Positions 10,661 through 21,876 of a stretch of DNA of 64,000 nucleotides are shown piece by piece. Position numbers and translations under genes: made by a program. The DNA is from Diphasiastrum complanatum (Eukaryota; Streptophyta; Lycopodiopsida; Lycopodiales; Lycopodiaceae): positions 23,052,326-23,116,325 of the forward strand of contig CM055108.1 in assembly GCA_029204225.1 (NCBI GenBank), given 5' to 3'. The number at the start of each line of letters is the position of its first letter. The stretch's first letter is position 1. The notes beneath the pieces were generated by a model. That model ran no database searches. It saw nothing but the letters and a program-made list of their open reading frames with translations, and had not been told where the DNA came from.

Positions 10661-10991
10661 GTGGACACTATTCTCTATATCAATTATGGTTGTTTCTATT
10701 TTGAGCATTACATGATCATTGAAATGAGGTCTATTCTTACGAAGAAGATCATTCTTCTGATGGATCAAAGTTCTATGGACAAAAACTATGCTAGGAGCAA
10801 GCATATTGAGATACAATATCATTTTGTGAGGGAGCGAGTCATTGCAAAGGAGGTGGAGCTTCAACATGTGTCTTCAAGGGAATGTGCAGTTGATATCTTT
10901 ACCAAAGCATTGAGAGAAGACTTGTTCATGAAGCATAGGACTTCACTTGGAGTATTATCAAAGTCTATGCTAAAACTAGTTGAAGAGGGAG
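10661..10991 (+). pseudogene. copia RNase H C-terminal tail and polypurine tract (family B)
   Basis: The reading contains ARSKHIEIQYHFVRERV, then V-D-I-F-T-K-A-L and L-G-V-L-S, the usual C-terminal end of copia RNase H. It ends with L-V-E-E-G-V followed by the polypurine tract GAAGAGGGAG at about 10,982-10,991, immediately before the LTR. The front two-thirds of RNase H is missing. Confidence 0.85.
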
Positions 10992-11561
10992 TGTGAAAGA
11001 TTTAACTAGTTTCATCACATTTTGCAATATTTTCATATTTGGCATATTGAGGCCAAAACTTGTTTTAGACTTAGAGGTTGACTTTTCAAAGTTCATTAGT
11101 CTAAATTTTATTTGAATAAAAACTTTTTGAAAGTGTGGGAAAGTTAGAATGCGATTTTGAGTAGATTCAATTTGAATAGTTGGGTACATTGAATCTAGAC
11201 CCAAAATTAGTAGGGTTAGCATTTTGGTGAGAAAGCCAAGTGGCCAAATAGGGTTTGGACCTGCTATAAAAGGATGTAACTCATGGAGAGAGCAATCTTC
11301 TCTCTTCTCTATCTCATTTCATGCTTATACATGGTTCTCTTGGGTTCTACTATCCATTGGAGCACTATCTTGGTGATTGTTTGCAATTCTATGTGTAGAA
11401 TGATCTATGTTTGAAGTTTGATCAAGTTCTATTGGTATTTGCATCTCAATTTGTGTGTAGATGCTGATTTTTTCTACATTGGTGAGATTGGTAGTGTATT
11501 ACTCTTTCTAACCAAAGATTATTCAAGTAGATTGGATCTTAAGGATCTGAAATCTTTCACA
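10992..11561 (+). repeat. family B 3' LTR, 570 bp
   Basis: The LTR starts TGTGAAAGATTTAACTAG and ends GAAATCTTTCACA, with an inverted terminal match TGTGAAAGATT / AATCTTTCACA. It follows a polypurine tract and is followed by the target duplication TTGTA. It includes a TATA-like CTATAAAAGG near 11,263. It is about 80 bp shorter than its partner at 13,997-14,646, which carries an extra stretch containing TTTCACACGTGTGGATCC. Confidence 0.9.
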
Positions 11562-12318
11562 TTGTACCGTACAATAAATGGTTGAGCCTTTACTTTCAGT
11601 GTCATATTAATGTGGAGGTTTGTGTACATGTTCAAAGTGTGAAATATTTGTACAAATACGTGTACAAAGGTCCCGACATGATAACGACAAAAGTTGTACA
11701 AGAGAGTGACGATGAGTCAAGTGTTGTGAATGAGATCGAAGACTTTCTACATACAAGGTATTTTTCTGCAAGCGAGGCAGCATGGCGATTGTTTGCATTT
11801 TCAATGGGTGCACATAAACTCAATGTTGTTCATATAGTGGTCCATCTTCCTGGAGAGAACATGACTATTTTTGCTGAAAGTGATGATTTGGTTGATGTTG
11901 TTGCACAAAGTGGGGAAACGACACTTACAGGCTATTTTGCACTAAATGCAAGCAAGAATGATGAAGCAAGATCTTTGCTTTATATGGATTTTCCAAGAAG
12001 ATTCGTGTATAACAAAAGTAAGCAGAAGTGAACTCCACGAAAAAAGAGCCAAGTGTTCCAGCAGTTGGACGTATGTACTTCGTCCATCCAGGAAAAGGAG
12101 AAAGATTTTATTTGTGGCTTTTATTGATGAACATAAAAGGGGCAACCAGCTTTGAAGACCTACATACAGTTGATGGAGTGTTGCAGTTGTCATTCAGAGA
12201 TGCATGTAGATGTAGATTACTCATTAATAATGTGAACGAACTAGAAGATTGTTTGCAAGAAGCTGCGAGGTGGGGAATGCCATCACAATTATGTCTTATG
12301 TTTGCAACCATTCTTCTA
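11562..12318 (+). pseudogene. Helitron segment between Rep and helicase, inverted
   Basis: Starting directly after the LTR, the plus strand reads V-P-Y-N-K-W-L-S-L-Y-F-Q-C-H-INVEVC, then KYLYKYVYKGPD, F-L-H-T-R-Y-F-S-A-S-E-A-A-W-R, then G-R-M-Y-F-V-H-P-G-K-G-E-R-F-Y-L and G-A-T-S-F-E-D-L-H-T-V. This is the conserved stretch of Helitron proteins after the HUH domain. A Trp codon has become TGA and the frame shifts near 12,030. The segment ends at F-A-T-I-L-L, where the inversion joins it to copia protease sequence. Confidence 0.88.
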
Positions 12319-12321
12319 CCT

Positions 12322-13402
12322 CCAAATGAACATTCCTATTTGTAGAGAGAGAAATAGGAATTGTGCCAGTCCCTTTGATTGCACACTCACCATCATTGGC
12401 CATGTAGATCACCCTCTTGTCATCTCCATATGCCAACAAAGAAGTGAAGTACTCTTTGTGAAAGGTCATGTGTGAACTTGCTCCACTATCAATCCACCAA
12501 GGATCTAGATCTCCATCATTAGCAAGCATACATGAAGACATCGCAAAAGCGTCATTATTTGCATCTTGAACATCCACACCATCCTCATCAAGAGTAAGGT
12601 TACCTTGCTTGTCTCCTTGATCTCTCTTCTTCTTGTAGCACTCACTTGCAAAGTGTCCTTTGATGCCACAATAGAAGCACTTGAGCTTTGATCTATCCTT
12701 CTTTTTGCCACTTGAAGAAGCATCCACTTGATCTTGCCCTTTAGACCACTTACTTTTGGTTTTTCCCTTGAATTTTCTCTTTGTGAACATAGCATCCTCT
12801 TGAAGTGTCGATGTAGATCCACCTCTTGCCTGAAGCCTATATTCCTCATTGATCAAGTTCTCTTGAAGATCCATCAAACTTGGAAAAGTCTTTTGAATAG
12901 CAATACTTTGAACAATGTTAGCATGAGCATTCAACAAGCCATTAAGAACCACTTGAATAAGCTCTCGTTCCTTAATGCTTTCATCTATGCAAGCTAACTC
13001 ATCATTCAATGCTTTCATTCTCAAAACAAAAGTACTTGGACTTTCTTCATTCTTTTGCAAACAAGAAAAGATTTGCCTTCTTAGAGTCAACACTCTTGAA
13101 GTAGACTTGGATTCATAAAGCTTCTTTAATGAATTCCAAGCTTCCAAAGATGATGTGCACTTACCAACTTCCTTGAGAAGTTCATTAGTAACATTCATCT
13201 TTATCATGTGTAGAGCCTTCTTGGCCCTCTTGTCATACCTCAATTGATCTTGTTGTGTTGTTGGTCTCTCCTCCAAACATACAACAATATCCAAAACATC
13301 ATTCATCTCAAGAAGTGACTCCATCCTCACTTTCCACAATGAATAGTTACTTGAGGTAAGTCTATCATTGGCTTCCAACATGACCTCAATTGAGGTTGCC
13401 AT
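12322..13402 (-). CDS. copia gag with zinc knuckle and start of protease (family B), open frame
   Basis: A single open frame runs from the ATG at 13,402 for more than 350 codons. The N-terminal part (MATSIEVMLEANDRLTSSN, then Y-S-L-W-K-V-R-M) is a UBN2-type copia gag. At about residues 240-256 there is a perfect CCHC knuckle, CFYCGIKGHFASEC. At about residue 305 the protease active site WWIDSGASSHM is intact. The frame runs to T-N-R-N-V-H-L-E and then changes abruptly to V-E-E-W-L-Q-T, which is Helitron DNA read backwards. That point is the inversion junction. The lack of stops suggests this copy is younger than the other copia relics in the window. Confidence 0.85.
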
Positions 13403-13985
13403 GTAGCAATGACCTGATCTTCTCTTTCAACCTGCTTCAATGCACAAAGCACTCCTTTGAACAACAACAAATGCTTTCAACAGAAATCACCAAGATTTGA
13501 AACTATCTCACAAATTCTCTCGTAGCACTTATCCAAGCAAATCAACACATAGAATCATGGAATCTTGATCAACCTATGATCTATCCTCAATCTAATGACT
13601 TTTGCCACTTTCTAAGATTGAAACACACTCAAATGAAGTCCAGCAACCTCACTATCTAGAGATCCTATCAAAATTAGGATTTTGACAAAATCACAAAAAA
13701 TTGACTATTCCAAATCTACATGCAAATGCTGAAAATTTGATATGCAATCTATAAGCCACCACTTAGGCTGAACCAATGATCCAAAAATTAGCCAAATCCA
13801 GTATGTGAATTCAGAAATCGGAATTGAACAAGTATATTGACCTATTTAGTGTTTTGATCCACAAAAGATCCAATCTACAAAAGCAAAAAATCCGATTTTG
13901 GTGTAGAATCCTCTCTAGCATGCTCTAGACTTGATATCTTCACCAAATCATTGATAGATCTGATTTCCTCCTTCATAACCTGAAA
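13403..13985 (-). other. family B 5' leader
   Basis: Non-coding stretch between the primer-binding site and the gag start codon. No ORF of note. Confidence 0.7.
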
Positions 13986-13996
13986 CATTGATACCA
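13986..13996 (-). other. primer-binding site, family B
   Basis: The minus strand reads TGGTATCAATG directly after the LTR end CTTTCACA. This matches the initiator-Met tRNA type of copia primer-binding site, with changes at its distal end. Confidence 0.8.
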
Positions 13997-14646
13997 TGTG
14001 AAAGATTTCGGATCCTTAAGATCCAATCTACTTGAATGATCTTTGGTTAGAAAGAGAAATACACTACTAGTCTCACCAATGTAGAAAAAATCAGCATCTA
14101 CACACAAATTGAGATGCAAACACCAATGGAACTTGATCAAACTTGAATGAAATGATTATGTACTATTGCTTTTCATACAAAACCAGCAAGCTACTATATT
14201 TCACACGTGTGGATCCATAAATAACAAATATAGATCATTCTACACATAGAATTGCAAGCAATCACCAAGATAGTGCACCAATGGATAGTAGAACCCAAGA
14301 GAACCATGTATATGCATGAAATGAGGTAGAGAAGAGAGAAGATTGCTCTCTCCACGAGTTACATCCTTTTATAACAGGTCCAAACCCTATTTGGCCACTT
14401 GGCTTTCCCACCAAAATGCTAACCCTACTAATTTTGGGTCTAGATTCAATGTACCCAACTATTCAAATTGAATCTACTCAAACTCGGATTCTAACTTTCC
14501 CACACTTTCAAAAAGTGTTTATTCAAATAAAATTTAGACTAATGAACTTTGAAAAGTCAACCTCTAAGTCTAAAACAAGTTTTGGTCTCAATACGCCAAA
14601 TATGAAAATATTGCAAAATGTGATGAAACTAGTTGAATCTTTCATA
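13997..14646 (-). repeat. family B 5' LTR, 650 bp
   Basis: On the plus strand it begins TGTGAAAGATTTCGG and ends GTTGAATCTTTCATA, the last CA being changed to TA. It aligns in reverse complement with 10,992-11,561. The adjacent TACAA at 14,647-14,651 is the target duplication. Confidence 0.9.
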
Positions 14647-14651
14647 TACAA

Positions 14652-15480
14652 CTCACCGATTATCCAACTCTACTCCACGAGCCATCATTCTTCTGCCATT
14701 GTTTCTGTGTCTGTAAGAAAGGTACCCATTCACTATAATTGTCTCCTCAACAAATTGTCTTGGATAGTGTTTTGTGCATTTCCCATCTTTCATGCATGAA
14801 GACTTCAGAAACCTTGCTCCACATGGACTATGTATCATGCAACTCTTCACTATCTCAAATAACATTTTATCATTTTCTTCATCAAGAATCTCCGCACAGA
14901 CAATGGCATCATAATCTATTATTGTGCATGGCTTGCTTGCATATGAAAGAATGATTAAAATGTGTGCGTGAGGCAAACTTCTTTTTTGAAACTCAATGAC
15001 ATGTAGTCTACCAATAACATGTCCAAACATTCCATCTTTATTTAACAATTTCATCAATTGTTGTAGCTTCATATTGAATACTCTAGAAACCAAATCAGGA
15101 CGATCAGCTGCAACTTGCTGAAATTGCAATTCTCTTTGCACTTCCAGCCATTTTGGACTAGCAGTCATTGTAATGAATAGATCTGGACGACCCAGTTCTC
15201 GGACAACTGCAATTGCATCTTGATATAGCTGGTGCATATGACGCGGTGATCCAATGCACGTAAATGGTAAAACATAATGTTGTCCTATATTGCTCGCTGC
15301 TTGTACGCCAACAACATCAATGACACCACTTCTAATTTCTCTACGAAATCTCTTTTGGATTTTGTATATGAACTTCATATTTTGTTGAACATTTTTTGCC
15401 AATTGATCACACATGTACTCCTATAGGAGCTTTCCGCCCAAAAGAATTGGAGACACATGGCTTTTCCTCACTTGTAAATG
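14652..15480 (-). pseudogene. Helitron Rep (HUH endonuclease) domain
   Basis: The minus-strand reading contains L-Y-Q-D-A-I-A-V-V-R and P-D-L-F-I-T-M-T-A-S-P-K-W, then the HUH motif in FQKRSLPHAHILI, followed by CMIHSPCGARF, CMKDGKCTKHYPRQF and Y-R-H-R-N-N-G-R. It ends with E-L-D-N-R. This is the rolling-circle replication initiator of Helitrons, which nicks and joins single-stranded DNA. The conserved W of L-D-N-R-W is TGA here, and the join to the N-region around 15,415-15,484 is out of frame. The 253-codon core (15,414-14,653) is otherwise open. The left boundary is the copia insertion site. Confidence 0.9.
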
Positions 15481-15484
15481 GTAA

Positions 15485-16229
15485 CTACAAAACTCTCAAA
15501 TCGTGACGTTTTTTTGTTCTTGCAAGACATCCTTCACCAAAGCCATCACCTTCATCTTCCGTACTGTTATTATCGCTTCCATCTGTACCCCTCACAACAT
15601 CTCTGATTAACCTTGCAACATTGTCTCCCAACTGGTCATGAGGTATCCCAAGATGCCAACCATTGGTTCCAAAAGGAAGCAACAACACAAAATGCAATGC
15701 ATCGTACGAGGAATGCAACTGGCTGATTTTTTGTAAACCATCCTGTAAGGAATGCAGCATTATGTCACATTGCCCGTCTGAAGGAACACCATCGAGGAGG
15801 AGCAATACAACAATCTCATTTGATGTTGGAGCACTATATTGTCTATGTTGTTTGTCGTTTGAATTTCCGGATATTATACATAGACGAATGTCAACCGTTG
15901 GGTTAGCACGCATTATTTTTCCAGCATTTTTAAATGACTTCGTGAAGGGATTTATCTCTGCCATCATCTGTTGCAACCTCCCCAACACATCACGTCGTAC
16001 GATAGGATTCAAGGACATCCTTTGATTTAATTGCAACTCATCACCATCCATTATGTATATTTGCGAGAACGACGACAGAGATACTCCCGGTGACAAACCA
16101 CCTATTTGATGGCATAATCTTCCTGAAACCTTGAAGTTGTAAGCCCTTCCCTTCAAATTCGGAGTCGAATTATCAATTTTGACACCAAGAGAAGCAAATG
16201 CCAAACAATTGTTGAAACTTCGGATATGC
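15485..16229 (-). pseudogene. Helitron N-region upstream of Rep
   Basis: The reading starts inside I-R-S-F-N-N-C-L-A-F-A-S-L-G-V-K at 16,229 and continues through S-G-R-L-C-H-Q-I-G-G-L-S-P, SQIYIMDGDELQLNQR and L-Q-Q-M-M-A-E-I-N-P-F. This is the conserved Helitron-like N-terminal domain. About 240 codons are open to 15,485, ending in an acidic Asp/Glu/Gly-rich linker. The upstream Cys-rich part is missing because the sequence is joined at 16,229/16,230 to a truncated LTR of family C. Confidence 0.85.
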
Positions 16230-16555
16230 TAATCAGTTACTCTCTATCGTTGCCACTCATTTCAGCTGGACGTGAAGTCTATGACTCCAAGCCCGTTGAG
16301 ATGCCAACTGACATCACAAAAGATTTCTCTTTTTCGTTTGTTTCGTTTGTTTCGTTTCTTTCGTTTGCTTTTGCTCATTTCATTTCTCGTATCTTTTCGT
16401 TTTACGTCCCTTTGCAGTTTGCGATCTTGGAGGTATGTTTACGATTTGCGAATCGTTCATCCTTCGAGTCAAGAGTCATTGACTTTCATGAATCGTTCGA
16501 CCTTCGATTCGTGTTCATGTTGCAGCAAAGTTGCAGGAGTTCACCATTTCTGATA
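16230..16555 (-). repeat. family C 3' LTR, truncated
   Basis: It matches 19,281-19,596, beginning TAATCAGTTACTCTC and ending in TTTCTGATA where the other LTR has TTTCTGACA. The 460 bp that should lie further left are absent. Helitron sequence begins instead, so this edge is a deletion or rearrangement breakpoint. Confidence 0.85.
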
Positions 16556-16568
16556 CTCCCTCTTGAAC

Positions 16569-18140
16569 CTTGCAGCTTTGCATGTTTAATCCAATTGTCT
16601 TTCTTTGCTTGGCAAAGAGTGGCTTGTCGAGCGGCTTCATGAGTAGATCTGCAATCATGTCTTCTAATTTTATATACTGGACCTGGAGCTCTCCTTTCGA
16701 TATGAGATTAAATCTCGAATGTGATGGTACTTCAGAGGTATGTGTTTTGTCTTTGAATGGAAGACAGGATCCTGGGACAGACAGATGACACTCTGAGAGT
16801 CCATCATCATCGTGCATGTCCCTTCTTTTGGTATCCTGATTGCTTCCAGCATCATCTGCAGCCACACTACCTCGTTCGCCACCTTTGAAGCTGCGACGTA
16901 TTCAGCTTCGCAAGAGGATTGAGCCACCAAGGTTTGCTTTTTGCATATCCAGCTGATTGCAACTCCACACACTATGGTACATCCTCTAGTTATGGACTTG
17001 ATGTCATCTTTGCAAGTTCCCCAGCTCGCATCACTATAGTGGTGTAGCTCGAATCCTTTTTTTTCGTTTTCAGCTCTGTAGGTTAATCCAATATTCTGGG
17101 TACCCTTCAGATAATGTAGGATTTGTTTTGCCATTTGCCAATGTGCCATGCCAGGATTGGAAGAGAATTGGCTCAAGGCATAAACAGAAAAAGCTAGATC
17201 GGGTCTGGTACAAATTGTGAGGTACATCAAACTACCGATTCAGTTCTGGTAGGGTATACATGCCATCTTCTGTTCTTCCTCTTCCATTTTTGGGTTTCGT
17301 GAGCTTGGCTCTATCATTAGTGTGGCCTTTTCTTTGCAGTCCATCATGTGGTACTGCTTGAGCACCTCTCTGGTGTATTCAGACTGACTCAAGTGCATTT
17401 CACCCTTTGTTCAATCTCTTCTGATCTCCAGCCCGAGGCATTTTATTGCTTCTCCAAGATCTGTGATTTCGTAACCTTGAGAAATCTGACTCTTCATGTC
17501 TTTTATCAGCATCAACGAATTTTCTATCATTGAAAAATCATCCACGAAGATTGTCAGTATCACAAAATCCTTTCCTACTCTTTTTATGTAGACATTGTAG
17601 TCTGGTTGTGTAGGATTGAAGTCTAGAGACTTCAGAAGACCATCGAGCTTCTTGTACCAAGCTCATGATGCATGTTTTAGACCATAGATGCATCTCTGCA
17701 ACTGACAGACATTGTCGATTGTCGGGGTCTTTAACATTTTCAAGCTGCTTCATGAAGATTTCCTTCTCTAGATCTCCGTGGAGAAAGACTATTTTCACAT
17801 CAATCTGGTGAATTTACGTCATCTTGACCATCGACAAATATTTGTCGAAATAATCAATACCATATCTCTATGTGTAGCCCTTCGCGACAAGTCTTGCTTT
17901 GTAGCAGCCGATGTTGCCATCTGATTTCATCTTTTTCTTGTACACCCACTTGCAATCGACTATTTTTCTGTTTTCTAGCAGTGGCTCGAATGTCCATGCC
18001 TCGTTTTGCCTCATCGACTCGATTTTCTCTAGCATTGCCTACTTCCAAAATTCTCCCTCTGGACTTTGGATAGCTTCTTGGTATGTTGTTGGCTCTTCAG
18101 TGAAGCTACAATACTCGAACTCCGTGTCTTTGCTCCATTG
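16569..18140 (-). pseudogene. copia reverse transcriptase and RNase H (family C)
   Basis: The RNase H part is well kept: T-R-P-D-L-A-F-S-V-Y-A-L-S-Q-F, H-Y-S-D-A-S-W-G, Q-S-S-C-E-A-E-Y-V-A and the tail S-K-T-K-H-I-P-L-K-Y-H-H-I-R-D. The open frame here is 17,230-16,670. Upstream, the RT start is visible as C-K-W-V-Y-K-K-K-M and Y-K-A-R-L-V-A-K-G near 17,960-17,870, then D-V-K-I-V-F-L-H-G-D-L-E-K-E-I-F-M near 17,800. Stops and frameshifts interrupt it between 17,850 and 17,230, and no clean YVDD box is readable. Confidence 0.8.
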
Positions 18141-18743
18141 AAGATTGTCAGAGTAGCGGTCAAGAGGTCTTCTTTGTCTTGTTAACCTTCTAGGCTTGTT
18201 TCGTCGCTGCTCGAACGTTTCTTGTTTGTGGGGTTGATCCTCTACTTTCTGTTGCTCTGGAGTCTGCGGCTCTACATTCTGATTTGATGTTTGTCCTCGA
18301 TCTCCCTCTTGAATGGGTAGCAGTGTGAAGATCTCATGGCCTCTTTCGTCTTTTAGTCCAGGGAATATGGACTCATTGAACTTCACATCTCTGCTCAAAA
18401 CAACCTTCTTCGTGTTTGGATCGTAGAGCTTGTACACTTGTCTTCCATTCGAGTAGCCGACCATGATTGTTTGCTCTGATTTGTCATCGAACTTGCATCG
18501 GTTTTCTTCAATCTGCATGAGTAGATCTTCATTTATGGACAAAACGATGATCGCCATTGCATGCTCAATTTTTCTGATCCATTCAGCTCTCCTCAGGTCT
18601 CCCTCTGGAGGGTGCACCTCTGAGAGTTCAGTCACCAACCAGATGCCTTCACCCTTCAGAAGCGTTTTGATTTTGAATTTCCAAATTCTGTAATTTGCGC
18701 CATCAAGACTAATTGCTACTCTTGTCTAGATTGTTGTAGCCAT
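18039..18743 (-). pseudogene. copia gag N-terminus fused in frame to integrase C-terminus/linker (family C)
   Basis: From the ATG at 18,743 the minus strand reads MATTI, a TAG stop, then a gag-like L-D-G-A-N-Y-R-I-W-K-F-K-I-K. It continues open through W-I-R-K-I-E-H-A-M-A-I-I. Then, with no break in frame, it becomes S-E-Q-T-I-M-V-G-Y and Y-K-L-Y-D-P-N-T-K-K-V-V-L-S-R-D-V, which is the end of a copia integrase and the linker to RT. The rest of gag, the zinc knuckle, protease and the catalytic integrase core have been removed by one internal deletion. An in-frame join can be chance. Confidence 0.8.
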
Positions 18744-18796
18744 ATTGTGTTGTCTAGAAGAATCACTGCTTAAATATCAATGGTGATAACTTGTGG

Positions 18797-18808
18797 GCTC
18801 TAATACCA
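18797..18808 (-). other. primer-binding site, family C
   Basis: The minus strand reads TGGTATTAGAGC, one base from the standard copia TGGTATCAGAGC, directly inside the LTR. Confidence 0.85.
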
Positions 18809-19596
18809 TGTCGCGAAAGCAAAACTGTTTCTTTTTCGTTTTCGTATTCGCGAACGATTTTGTGTCTTTGAATTTTCTTTTTCACGGAAGCTTCACAGGA
18901 ACCTAGACACGCGACTGCACATCACAGAACACATTCTATTCTAGCTATCAAGACAAACGACGCAAGACAAGGAGATGCACAAAAATAGAGCAACTGTATT
19001 ATGAGTTTAATTTTTAGAACAAGATCGTCAATGTCTCGCTTGTTGGCGGAATGACACTCTGCTCTTTTCACTGTGTTCTGCTCGTTGGCAGACTTTCATG
19101 CACAACTCTTTCGTTTCTAGTATTTTTCTTTTTTGCTCTACTCGCTACGTCTCTCTTTGTCAATTACATAAATTTTGTCTATTCTCTTATTATTTATGAT
19201 CCAAAAAAGATAGTTTATATCTCCACTGTGTGGAGTTTACAAGATAGCTAAACGTAGAATCACAAGACTAGTTAACGCTAATCAACTAATCAGTTACTCT
19301 CCGTCATTGCCACTCGTTTCAGCTGGGCGTGAAGTCTACGACCCCAAGCCCGTTGAGCTGCCAGCTGACATCGTGAAAGATTCCCCTTTGTTTGTTTCGT
19401 TTTCTTCGTTTGTTTTTGCTCATTTCGTTTCTTTCGTATCTTTTTGTTTTGCGTCCCTTTGCGGTTTGCCATCTCAGAGGTATGTTTACTTCGCGAATCG
19501 TTCTTCGAGTCAAGAGACGTTGACTTTTGCGAAATCGTTCGACCTTTGATTCGTGTTCGTGTTGCGGCAAAGTTGCAGGAGTTCACATTTCTGACA
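18809..19596 (-). repeat. family C 5' LTR, 788 bp
   Basis: On the plus strand it begins TGTCGCGAAAGC and ends CATTTCTGACA, so both ends carry TGTC/GACA inverted termini. The primer-binding site abuts its left edge. The right flank is TTACC. A matching duplication cannot be checked because the other LTR is truncated. Confidence 0.88.

Positions 19597-21436
<1,840 letters not shown>

Positions 21437-21524
<88 letters not shown>
21437..21524. repeat. (CT)44 microsatellite
   Basis: An uninterrupted CT run of 88 bp, complementary to the GA run 310 bp to the left. Confidence 0.98.
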
Positions 21525-21526
<2 letters not shown>

Positions 21527-21609
21527 ACGCAAATTATCTTTGTCTCTCACTACCTCTCGTGAACCATCTTTGTTTCTCCCTGTCGATCGATCGATCCTGT
21601 TGGAGCAAC

Positions 21610-21876
21610 ATGTCTAGGCATTTCTGCCCTAGATGTATCCATCGATGCCCTTCTTATCAACGCAAGGCTCTACATATGCAAACTTGTTCAAGCCCAACTA
21701 TAATGATGCATTTTCCATGTGTATTCCAAAGCCGACAAAAGCTTTTGCATTTGAGTCTGATTGGGAGTAGATCTTGTTTTGCCTTCAATGGCAAACCAGC
21801 CTCGCCAAGTCTTTGCTTCTTCTATTGTTACTTCAGTGCCGCCAAGGATGACCATCCAGCCATCGCTTCATTATGA
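21610..21876 (+). CDS. hypothetical small protein, 88 residues
   Basis: An ATG at 21,610 opens a frame beginning MSRHFCPRCIHRCPSYQ, with a C-x2-C-x3-C cluster. It ends at a stop near 21,876. The CT tract 90 bp upstream would suit a plant 5' untranslated region, and local base composition is less AT-rich than the surroundings. I recognise no domain, and the reverse strand is no better. It could be a first exon or chance. Confidence 0.2.
   Translation: MSRHFCPRCIHRCPSYQRKALHMQTCSSPTIMMHFPCVFQSRQKLLHLSLIGSRSCFAFNGKPASPSLCFFYCYFSAAKDDHPAIASL

Larger units (their letters stand above)
8520..14646 (-). mobile_element. Ty1/copia family B inserted in the Helitron, split by an inversion
   Basis: The 5' half is on the minus strand: LTR 14,646-13,997, primer-binding site 13,996-13,986, leader, then gag and protease from 13,402 to about 12,322. 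The 3' half is on the plus strand: 8,520 to 10,991 (protease tail, integrase, an unusual replacement ORF, RNase H tail) and the 3' LTR at 10,992-11,561. The target duplication is TTGTA at 11,562-11,566, and TACAA (its reverse complement) at 14,647-14,651. The family B copy at 46.2 kb is continuous across the breakpoint and shows that about 16 nt of copia sequence were lost there. Confidence 0.85.
7394..16229 (-). mobile_element. Helitron (Rep/Hel type), interrupted by a copia element and internally inverted
   Basis: Four pieces of one Rep/Hel protein can be put in order: the N-region at 16,229-15,485 (minus), the HUH Rep domain at 15,480-14,652 (minus), the post-Rep segment at 11,562-12,318 (plus, inside an inverted block) and the helicase at 8,519-7,503 (minus). 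The Rep and post-Rep pieces join at L-D-N-R-x-V-V-P-Y-N across the copia target site. The post-Rep and helicase pieces join at F-A-T-I-L-L / D-T-C-A-S-V-D-P-V-S-L-W. The N-terminal end is cut at 16,229 by the truncated LTR of family C. The 3' terminus is tentative. Multiple stops and frameshifts show it is dead. Confidence 0.8.
16230..19596 (-). mobile_element. Ty1/copia family C, internally deleted
   Basis: The element is bounded on the right by a complete 788-bp LTR and on the left by a truncated LTR of about 326 bp. A primer-binding site lies at 18,797-18,808. In minus-strand order the interior holds gag N-terminus, integrase C-terminus and linker, reverse transcriptase, RNase H and a polypurine tract at about 16,556-16,568. 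Most of gag, protease and the integrase core has been lost. Confidence 0.85.

Noticed and set aside
15663-16553. Plus-strand ORFs of 90-138 codons
   Set aside because: They are antisense to the Helitron N-region or lie in the family C LTR, with no motif of their own.
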